Source: Flavobacteriales bacterium (GTDB taxonomy: Bacteria; Bacteroidota; Bacteroidia; Flavobacteriales; PHOS-HE28). From it: DNA of 5,049 nucleotides. The notes beneath the pieces were generated by a model. It was not told the DNA's origin. It made no database searches and worked only from the letters and a program-made list of their open reading frames with translations. The stretch is taken from the NCBI GenBank assembly GCA_008016945.1, contig SSGN01000176.1:1-5049 (forward strand), read 5' to 3'. The position numbers and the translations under genes were made by a program. This document shows positions 1-4,822 of this stretch, piece after piece (the stretch's first letter is position 1; every line of letters begins with the position of its first letter).

Positions 1-612
1 CTGCATGCCGGTGACGTATTCGATGGCATTGACCGCCTCGCCGATCTCGGCATTGAGCGATCGATCATGGCAGCCGGCGATTTGATTACCGGGCTGATCT
101 ATCAGCGACTGGTGCCGGTGCTCTGTCCGCAATGCAAGCGCGACATCAACAACGCGCTGCCAATGCTGCAGCGCGACCACATTGAACGGTGTCAGCGCAC
201 CTTTGGCGCGGGGATCACGAACGTGCGCTGGCGTGGCCATGACCCGAACTGCAAGCACTGCAAGGGGCGCGGCATCGTGGACCAGACCGTGGCGGCGCAG
301 ATTCTCTACCCTGATCGCCTGTTGGCATCGATGTTTGGCCGAAGCGATGAAGGCGCCATCGCACGCGCGTACTGGCGCTCAGGCTTGGTACGTGTCCCAG
401 AAGACGTGCAGCCGACGGTGGGCCGGACCGCGCTGGACCAAGCCATCAAGAAAGCCAAATGGGGAGTGGTGTCACCGTTGGACGTCGAAGCTCGGCTGGG
501 GCGGTTGGACAGCGAAGCGTCGAGAGAGGAAGAACGTGGATTCCTGAGCATGCGTCGGCCGGATCTGTTGCTCGGCGCACAACTCTTTGAGAAGGACAGT
601 GTGACGGCATGA
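1..612 (+). CDS. Type IV pilus/type II secretion assembly ATPase (GspE/PilB/R64 PilQ-like), C-terminal part
   Basis: The reading frame is open from base 1, so the gene begins upstream; 203 residues are visible. The first ATG (base 67) is internal. The segment begins LHAGDVFDGIDRLADLGIE, which matches the 'LHTND..GA..RL.dMG' stretch of GspE-family secretion ATPases that follows the Walker B/His region. It continues with a QRLVPVLC segment. A four-cysteine zinc-binding module is visible: CPQC at visible residues 42-45 and CKHCKGRG from residue 84, as in GspE/PilB. The tail GVVSPLDVEARLG resembles the usual 'G.TS.eEV' C-terminus. The Walker A motif lies outside the window. Known role: a cytoplasmic hexameric ATPase that powers insertion of pilin subunits through the platform protein. 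The downstream platform gene overlaps its stop by 4 nt, so the two are probably translationally coupled. The gene order resembles pilQ-pilR-pilS of R64. It could equally be labelled pilB or gspE; the family call is firm, the symbol is not. Confidence 0.93.
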   Translation: MHAGDVFDGIDRLADLGIERSIMAAGDLITGLIYQRLVPVLCPQCKRDINNALPMLQRDHIERCQRTFGAGITNVRWRGHDPNCKHCKGRGIVDQTVAAQILYPDRLLASMFGRSDEGAIARAYWRSGLVRVPEDVQPTVGRTALDQAIKKAKWGVVSPLDVEARLGRLDSEASREEERGFLSMRRPDLLLGAQLFEKDSVTA

Positions 613-1712
613 AAGCGATGACTCAGCGGTTTTCGGGTGGCATGTTCACCCAGACCAATATCGACTACGAGCTGTCGCGGCGGCTGGACTTCAGCTTGGC
701 CAAGCGCACCCGGCTCTATACAAAACTGATGCGCGCCGCGCACAACGACCGCGACCCGCAGATGACCTTTCGGGCGATGCTCAAGCGGTTTCGACGCCAG
801 GGCGATCGGCGCCGGCACATCTACAAGCTCTGGTTGGACAACCTCGAGGCGGGTCAGCGCATCAATGAAGTGATGGCGCCCTACATTCCGGCCTCGGAGC
901 GGATGATGATTGCCGCGGGCGAGGAGAACGGGCGGATCGCCGACGGCTTTCGGGAGGCGCTCTTTGTCGCACAGACCGGGAAGCAGATCCGCGGCGCGCT
1001 GGTCAAGGCGCTGGCCTATCCCGTGCTCTTGTTGTTGATTCAGGCGGCGGTGCTGGTGATTGCGAGCTATCAGCTCGTTCCAGTGCTGGAAGGCCTGCTC
1101 AATGTCGATCGCTGGCCACCCATTGCGCAGAGCTTCCACGCCTTGACCTCGAATCTGCGGAGCTGGGGTATGGCGTGGATGGCCGCATTTTTTGCGGCGG
1201 TCATCGTGATCTTCAAGACCCTGCCCACATGGCGCGGACCCGTGCGAGCGTGGCTTGATCATCACCTGCCGCCCTGGTCGATCTACCGCGAGGTGCAGTC
1301 CTCGAATTTCCTGGTCGCGATGTCGGCCTTGGTCAAGGAAGGTGCCTCCGTGGACGTCGCGATGAAAAGCTTGCTGCGCGTGGCGACGCCATGGCTTAGC
1401 ACGCATCTGCAGCGCATGGTTCGCGGCCTTGAACGCGGGGAAACGCCCGGTGTGGCGATTCGCACGGGGCTATTGGATGACGAAACCGCGGGCGACCTTG
1501 AAGACTATTCCGACGGCGGGGCATTTGAGGAAGCCATCGAGACCATTGGTAAGGATGCGGTCGAGGATTCCATTGCGCGCATCACTGCGCAGGCCTGGGT
1601 TGCCAACATCCTGATCATGATCACTGTCGCGATGACGATTCTCTGGATGTACGCCTCCATGATGCTGACCGTCCTCAAAGTACGCGAGCTGGCCCAGGCG
1701 GGGATGTACTAA
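609..1712 (+). CDS. Inner-membrane platform protein of type IV pilus (GspF/PilC/R64 PilR family)
   Basis: A 367-residue protein with the layout of the GspF family: two cytoplasmic helical repeats separated by membrane segments. Repeat 1 carries the signature ERMMIAAGEENGRIADGF (residues 98-114). Repeat 2 carries FLVAMSALVKEGASVDVAMK (about 234-253). Hydrophobic segments lie at about 134-157, 185-204 and 330-356. The length is typical of PilR-like members and slightly shorter than PilC (about 400). Known role: it sits in the inner membrane, couples the assembly ATPase to pilin extraction and holds the base of the pilus. The ATG at 609 shares ATGA with the stop of the ATPase gene, which supports this start. 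A weak AAGGA at 592-596 sits rather far upstream (12 nt), and an ATG at 618 is an in-frame alternative. The N-terminal 70 residues are strongly basic. No frameshift or missing region is evident. Confidence 0.93.
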   Translation: MKAMTQRFSGGMFTQTNIDYELSRRLDFSLAKRTRLYTKLMRAAHNDRDPQMTFRAMLKRFRRQGDRRRHIYKLWLDNLEAGQRINEVMAPYIPASERMMIAAGEENGRIADGFREALFVAQTGKQIRGALVKALAYPVLLLLIQAAVLVIASYQLVPVLEGLLNVDRWPPIAQSFHALTSNLRSWGMAWMAAFFAAVIVIFKTLPTWRGPVRAWLDHHLPPWSIYREVQSSNFLVAMSALVKEGASVDVAMKSLLRVATPWLSTHLQRMVRGLERGETPGVAIRTGLLDDETAGDLEDYSDGGAFEEAIETIGKDAVEDSIARITAQAWVANILIMITVAMTILWMYASMMLTVLKVRELAQAGMY

Positions 1713-1722
1713 GCCAAGAAAT

Positions 1723-1740
1723 CCCCCCTAAAAAGGGGGG
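1723..1740 (+). other. C6/G6 hairpin immediately after the platform gene
   Basis: Six C (1723-1728) face six G (1735-1740) across a TAAAAA loop, starting 11 nt after the platform gene stop. No U-rich tract follows on the + strand, so it is a poor intrinsic terminator in that direction. On the minus strand the stem is followed by a moderately T-rich stretch. The same G run can pair instead with the C run at 1766-1771, so this hairpin competes with the larger one at 1734-1772. Confidence 0.5.
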
Positions 1741-1772
1741 CATTCGTGCAATTGGTGCGAATGCACCCCCCT
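1734..1772 (+). other. Long stem-loop overlapping the C6/G6 hairpin
   Basis: AGGGGG (1734-1739) pairs with CCCCCT (the run 1766-1772), and GCATTCG (1740-1746) pairs perfectly with CGAATGC (1758-1764). A single bulged A lies at 1765 and the loop of about 11 nt is TGCAATTGGTG. The result is a stem of roughly 13 bp. There is no following T tract (CTAAACTGAC), so intrinsic termination is doubtful. It could protect the 3' end of the ATPase-platform mRNA, act as an attenuator switch with the 1723-1740 hairpin, or be part of an intergenic repeat. Confidence 0.6.
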
Positions 1773-1859
1773 AAACTGACCCCACACCGACACCGCAGGA
1801 CCTGTGCAAAGGGGGCAGGCGATGCGGGCACCTCAACCGAGCAGGAGGTTGACCCCAGT

Positions 1860-1888
1860 TTGAACACGCTGTCGTTGCCGTTTTGAAT
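1860..1888 (+). promoter_or_regulatory. Candidate sigma70-type promoter of the major pilin gene
   Basis: TTGAAC (1860-1865) and TTGAAT (1883-1888) are separated by exactly 17 bp. Each matches four of six consensus bases (TTGACA and TATAAT). Transcription would start near 1895, giving a short leader of about 30 nt before the pilin ATG. An independent promoter would explain how the major pilin is made in excess over the assembly machinery. I saw no convincing sigma54 GG-N10-GC element. This is a pattern match only. Confidence 0.35.
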
Positions 1889-1912
1889 TCCCAACCGTTG
1901 TTTTCTTTACTC

Positions 1913-1917
1913 AGGAG
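1913..1917 (+). promoter_or_regulatory. Strong ribosome binding site of the major pilin gene
   Basis: AGGAG lies 6 nt before the ATG at 1924. It is the best Shine-Dalgarno match in the window and fixes the pilin start. Confidence 0.8.
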
Positions 1918-1923
1918 TTGTAG

Positions 1924-2502
1924 ATGAACCGTCAAATCCGTCGTCCCAGTCGTACCTCAGCCTATCACCAGCGCGGTCTTAGTCTCATTGAGCTGTCCCT
2001 TGGCCTCCTGATCGCGGCCGTCGTCATTGGCTTTGGCATCAAGGCCTTCAACTATGTCATGGCGGACACCCGAGCCCAGGATGCGCAGCGGGCGCTGTTG
2101 CAGATTGTGGCCGGTGCGAAGGCGCTGAAGAGCAACAACGCCTACACCGGTATTACCGCGCAAGTGCTGATTGATGCAAACAAAGCGCCGGAGGATCTGG
2201 TGCAGGGCACCACCATCAGTAATCCGTTCTCGGGCACGTTTACCGTGGCTGCCTTCTCTGCCAACGGTGGCACCGACAACGCGGTCAAGGTCTGTGCCAA
2301 TCAGGTGCCGCGCTCGGAATGCGCGTCGCTGGTCAACAACACAGGGCCGTCAATGGCGCGCGTCATTGTGGGCGCGGATTGCAATGCCACGACCACCGTG
2401 TTGCGCGATCGCATTGGTACCACGCCGGTCAACCCGACGCCGGCGACCATCGCGACCGCATGTGCCAATGACAACAACACCCTGCAATTCATCAGCCTGT
2501 AA
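1924..2502 (+). CDS. Major type IVb prepilin (PilS-like)
   Basis: A 192-residue prepilin. An 18-residue basic leader ends QRG, and cleavage before Leu19 gives a mature chain of 174 residues starting LSLIELSLGLLIAAVV, with the canonical Glu at mature position 5 (E23). The hydrophobic helix runs from about 19 to 45, followed by an amphipathic stretch and a Thr/Asn/Ala-rich globular domain. Leu rather than Phe at +1 and the longer leader favour the type IVb class (PilS, TcpA). There are four cysteines: C133 and C180 form the same 47-residue pair seen in the downstream pilins, and C124 and C153 are extra. The protein ends NNTLQFISL shortly after the last Cys. Its place directly after the platform gene, its AGGAG site and its intact Glu5 make it the likely main structural subunit of the filament. 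It must be processed by a prepilin peptidase not encoded in this window. Confidence 0.9.
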   Translation: MNRQIRRPSRTSAYHQRGLSLIELSLGLLIAAVVIGFGIKAFNYVMADTRAQDAQRALLQIVAGAKALKSNNAYTGITAQVLIDANKAPEDLVQGTTISNPFSGTFTVAAFSANGGTDNAVKVCANQVPRSECASLVNNTGPSMARVIVGADCNATTTVLRDRIGTTPVNPTPATIATACANDNNTLQFISL

Positions 2503-2512
2503 GTCAAACCCG

Positions 2513-2536
2513 CCCGGGGCGAGTCATCGCCCCGGG
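2513..2536 (+). promoter_or_regulatory. Perfect 10-bp GC-rich hairpin after the major pilin gene
   Basis: CCCGGGGCGA (2513-2522) and TCGCCCCGGG (2527-2536) are exact reverse complements around a four-base loop GTCA. The stem starts 11 nt after the pilin stop and ends 24 nt before the next start. The sequence that follows is ATTACCTTT, not a clean T tract, so full termination is unlikely. Partial attenuation, or protection of the upstream pilin mRNA from 3' exonucleases, would raise the major-to-minor pilin ratio. The hairpin is seen directly; its role is inferred. Confidence 0.75.
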
Positions 2537-2560
2537 ATTACCTTTGCACAGGGACGTCGC

Positions 2561-3115
2561 ATGCGCCGCCACCAGACCGGACAAGCATTGTTGAGCACCG
2601 TGATGGGGATGGCGCTGAGCCTCGCGATCATCGGGTCAGTGGTCAAACTCATCGGGCTGGTCTTTGCACAGCAAGACAGCTACGTCATGACCGAGATCCT
2701 CACCGATGCCATCGCGACGGTGCGCACGGTGGGCGCGGGGCAGATCTACACCCGCATTGATGCCACCACACTACGAACGTCCGAGCGATTTGCCGACGCC
2801 CCCGCCGTCTCCGGATCACGCTTGCAAGTGGGGCCTGTGATTCTGCAAGCCGGGATGGTGTCTGCCCCATTCAGTTCGACCTATGGTAATGGCCGGTTCT
2901 TTGAGCTGCGGGTCAGCCCGATGACCCCGAGCCAATGTCAGGACGTCGCCCGGTTCCTCGCGCAGAGCGCCCTGGGACTGCAAGTCGGCAGTACCGTGCT
3001 GCTTGATCGGATGGCCGAAACGCCGGTCGAGTTCCCGAGCAATCTCGCAACCCGTGAACAACTCCTTCGAACCGCATGCGGTGCCTCACCGCTCATTACC
3101 GGGGTGTACCGATGA
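2561..3115 (+). CDS. Minor pilin-like protein 1 (Ser at mature position 5)
   Basis: 184 residues. The leader MRRHQTG ends in Gly7, with predicted cleavage before Gln8, giving QALLSTVMGMALSLAI and a hydrophobic helix to about residue 36. Mature position 5 is Ser12 instead of Glu. The mature length is 177 residues, close to the major pilin. A cysteine pair C126 (in SQCQDVARF) and C173 (in RTACGAS), 47 residues apart, matches C133/C180 of the major pilin. The protein ends 11 residues after the last Cys. An AGGGA at 2550-2554, 6 nt upstream, supports this ATG. The frame stays open back to 2171 but that part overlaps the major pilin gene and would hide the leader peptide. The stop shares ATGA with the next gene. 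Probably a low-abundance subunit of the pilus tip or initiation complex; Gln at +1 and the missing Glu5 make processing and packing unusual. Confidence 0.82.
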   Translation: MRRHQTGQALLSTVMGMALSLAIIGSVVKLIGLVFAQQDSYVMTEILTDAIATVRTVGAGQIYTRIDATTLRTSERFADAPAVSGSRLQVGPVILQAGMVSAPFSSTYGNGRFFELRVSPMTPSQCQDVARFLAQSALGLQVGSTVLLDRMAETPVEFPSNLATREQLLRTACGASPLITGVYR

Positions 3116-3633
3116 ATCGGCGCGTCCAACGCGGACTCAGTTTGTTGAATGTGGCGACCGGCATCAGCGTGGTCGCCGCACTGATTGCGATGCTGTTGAC
3201 GTCCGCGCTGCGCATGACCACCCACAATGAGGCCTCAGAGATTCTCAACGTCGTCGGCGCGATCCGCGCGGCACGCAAAGAGGTTCTCACCCAAGCGCCG
3301 ACCCGTGAGCAGATAGTTCTGCAAGCGCGTGTCCCGGAGGGCTACCGAAATCCCGACAATCCGTTGGAGATGCGGGTCGGCCAGACACAGATCTGGCTCA
3401 ATGACACCCCGCCCGGCGACTCACTGCAGATCTACCGAATGAGTCCGGGTGCCTGCGTCGAAGTCGCACGGACATTGTCGACGCAGGCTCAACGTGTGCG
3501 TGTCGGCAACAACCCGGTGGGCGGGATCGAGAATGCCGGGCAAATCGCCAACTGGAACCCGTTGCAGGTCTCTGACACGACGCTGCGCAGTTATTGCGGC
3601 GTGGCGATTCCGAGCATTCTGGTATGGCTGTGA
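3112..3633 (+). CDS. Minor pilin-like protein 2 (Asn at mature position 5)
   Basis: 173 residues from the ATG at 3112, which overlaps the previous stop (ATGA). A start at 3076 would add 12 residues and lengthen the leader, so I prefer 3112: it gives an 8-residue leader MNRRVQRG, the same length as in the next two genes. Only a weak GGGGT (3101-3105) precedes it, so translation is probably coupled. The mature chain (165 residues) begins LSLLNVATGISVVAAL, with Asn13 at position 5; the hydrophobic helix runs to about residue 34. C115 (in GACVEVAR) and C162 (in SYCGVA) are 47 residues apart, and the chain ends 11 residues after the second Cys. The motif CxxVAR is shared with minor pilin 1. Inferred to be a minor subunit of the same pilus; no more specific role can be read from it. 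Confidence 0.82.
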   Translation: MNRRVQRGLSLLNVATGISVVAALIAMLLTSALRMTTHNEASEILNVVGAIRAARKEVLTQAPTREQIVLQARVPEGYRNPDNPLEMRVGQTQIWLNDTPPGDSLQIYRMSPGACVEVARTLSTQAQRVRVGNNPVGGIENAGQIANWNPLQVSDTTLRSYCGVAIPSILVWL

Positions 3634-4223
3634 ACCGATCACGGACTCACGGCTTCACGACGGTGGAGCTGGTGATTGCGATCACCTTCATCGCGTTGGC
3701 CACCGCGATGGCGTTGCGGTGGCTCAGCGCCGGTACCGAAAAAGTCGACGCCGAGGCCTATCTAGCCCACATCGTTCGACTGGGTGAACGCGTCCGCACA
3801 GTACTGTCGCCCTATCAAGGATTTTCCGAGGTGGGCGCCACATTGACCGGTGCCTCGCTTCGAAACCGAGGCATTATTCCGCGGGAAATCACTCGACCAA
3901 GCCCGGCGACGGCCCCGGTGGCAGGACCGCAAGGCAGTGTGGCCACGGTGGCCATGGCGAGGATCCAAACCGGCGTGACCTTTGACGACACGTGGCTGAT
4001 CACTTTCCAGTTGCCGTCGACGGATGATGTGACGGTGCAGTCGGGCTGGTGCCGGAGCTATGTCGCGCGCCTGATGACCGCATTTGATGTCGTGCGGATT
4101 GCCGGCACAGAACTCAAAGGCCCGAATACCGGGGTCTTGCCGGTCAACCTGGTGCGCGATGAGGTACTGGAAGTCTGTACTGGCGAGAACGCCGTGACGC
4201 TCGACGTCGGGCTCATGAATTAG
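3630..4223 (+). CDS. Minor pilin-like protein 3 (canonical Glu5)
   Basis: 197 residues from a GTG at 3630 that shares GTGA with the upstream stop. An ATG at 3624 gives two more residues (MA), and longer forms from 3594 overlap the previous gene. I favour GTG because the leader becomes MNRSRTHG, 8 residues, matching MNRRVQRG and MNKRTQRG of the flanking genes. No clear Shine-Dalgarno site is present, so coupling is likely. The mature chain (189 residues) starts FTTVELVIAITFIALATAMA, with Phe at +1 and Glu at +5; this is the only one of the five with the textbook FxxxE start. C141 (in GWCRSYVARL) and C183 (in EVCTGEN) are 42 residues apart. A Pro/Ala-rich stretch at about 89-110 looks like a flexible loop. 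Residues ending NAVTLDVGLMN parallel NNTLQFISL of the major pilin. Probably a minor pilin of the same complex. Confidence 0.82.
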   Translation: MNRSRTHGFTTVELVIAITFIALATAMALRWLSAGTEKVDAEAYLAHIVRLGERVRTVLSPYQGFSEVGATLTGASLRNRGIIPREITRPSPATAPVAGPQGSVATVAMARIQTGVTFDDTWLITFQLPSTDDVTVQSGWCRSYVARLMTAFDVVRIAGTELKGPNTGVLPVNLVRDEVLEVCTGENAVTLDVGLMN

Positions 4224-4228
4224 AGGGG
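4223..4228 (+). promoter_or_regulatory. Ribosome binding site fixing a GTG start
   Basis: GAGGGG overlaps the last base of the upstream stop and lies 6 nt before the GTG at 4235. It supports GTG as the true start of the last pilin-like gene, since no ATG lies nearby in frame. Confidence 0.65.
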
Positions 4229-4234
4229 TCGCAA

Positions 4235-4822
4235 GTGAACAAGCGAACACAACGAGGCGTTGGTCTTCTCGATATCCTGATTGCCCTTACCTTGATAACG
4301 GGCATGGTGGCGGTCTGGATGGGCATGGCACGGGAGACCGGCGAGCAGGCGGACATCACCGCCCTGCAGCATGTCCTGAGTTCGGTCGAGCAACGCGTCC
4401 GCGCGGCCTATGTGAATGACGCGGACTACGCCGGCTTGACCACCACGGCGGCAGCGCAGCGGGGACTGATTCCGGAGGGCATGTACCAGCAGTCCGGGGT
4501 TGAGCTGATCGGCATTCATCCCGGCGGCAACGTGATGCGCGTGGGCGCTGGCAATTACAGTGGCGTAAACGGGGCGGATCAAACCAACATCGGTTACTGG
4601 ATCCAGTTCGAAGGGCTGAACCGCGCCACCTGCGTGAGCCTTTTGATGCAGACGGCGCAGAACTATCTGGCGGTCCATGTAGGAACGGGAAAACCGACCG
4701 GCGCCGTGGCAACGGGGCTGACCCGGCGCGTTGACTCCGCGAATCGCGTGGTCACCGCGACGACGGCGACCACGTGGTGCAGCTCACCGAGTGCCAACAC
4801 GCTCCGATGGGAGACCAACTGA
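4235..4822 (+). CDS. Minor pilin-like protein 4 (Asp at mature position 5)
   Basis: 195 residues from a GTG start with a good upstream GAGGGG, 11 nt after the previous stop. The leader MNKRTQRG (8 residues) is followed by VGLLDILIALTLITGMVAVW, with Val at +1 and Asp13 at +5, a conservative substitution for Glu. The hydrophobic helix ends near residue 31. The mature length is 187 residues. After the helix, YAGLTTTAAAQRGLIPEGMY parallels the 'Y.g...a..l.....aP..l' stretch after the helix of the major pilin and the GASLRNRGIIPREI stretch of minor pilin 3. C133 (in ATCVSLL) and C182 (in TWCSSPS) are 49 residues apart, and the ending NTLRWETN parallels NNTLQFISL. This gene looks closest to a PilS/TcpA-type fold in its mid-region, so I cannot exclude that it is an alternative major subunit. 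The next gene starts within its stop (TGATG), indicating coupling. Confidence 0.83.
   Translation: MNKRTQRGVGLLDILIALTLITGMVAVWMGMARETGEQADITALQHVLSSVEQRVRAAYVNDADYAGLTTTAAAQRGLIPEGMYQQSGVELIGIHPGGNVMRVGAGNYSGVNGADQTNIGYWIQFEGLNRATCVSLLMQTAQNYLAVHVGTGKPTGAVATGLTRRVDSANRVVTATTATTWCSSPSANTLRWETN

Larger units (their letters stand above)
1713..1923 (+). other. Structured intergenic region between platform and major pilin genes
   Basis: This 211-bp gap interrupts an otherwise very compact operon. It holds two overlapping hairpins (1723-1740 and 1734-1772), a 10-nt direct repeat CCCCCCTAAA at 1723-1732 and 1766-1775, a repeated TGACCCCA (1777-1784 and 1850-1857), a 6-bp stem TCAACC/GGTTGA (1833-1838 with 1847-1852), and inverted AAACTG/CAGTTT (1773-1778 with 1856-1861). 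A minus-strand open frame across it (1709-1894) shows no recognisable domain and overlaps the platform stop, so I do not call it a gene. The region plausibly carries the leader and promoter of the pilin gene. It may also be a remnant of a small repeated or mobile element. Confidence 0.7.

Noticed and set aside
306..1406. Long minus-strand open frame (366 codons) opposite the ATPase and platform genes
   Set aside because: It is very rich in Arg, His, Pro and Gly, has no recognisable domain, and lies antisense to two clearly conserved genes. It is an effect of high GC content.
1723..1771. G6/C6 runs as a phase-variation tract
   Set aside because: The runs are only six bases and lie far upstream of the candidate promoter and outside any coding frame, so slippage has no obvious switching effect.
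1709..1894. Minus-strand 61-codon frame across the intergenic gap
   Set aside because: No domain is recognisable, it overlaps the platform gene stop, and the region is better explained by hairpins and a promoter.
1820..1900. Sigma54 promoter before the major pilin gene, as in pilA of some type IVa systems
   Set aside because: No GG-N10-GC arrangement with a convincing TGGCAC/TTGC context was found; the nearest match has the wrong spacing.
2171..2560. Upstream extension of minor pilin 1
   Set aside because: It overlaps the major pilin gene in another frame, is Arg/Pro-rich and would bury the prepilin leader that begins at 2561 behind a good AGGGA site.
3594..3629. Upstream starts for minor pilin 3 (ATG at 3594 and 3624)
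   Set aside because: They overlap the previous gene more and break the 8-residue leader pattern; the ATG at 3624 remains a possible alternative differing by only two residues.
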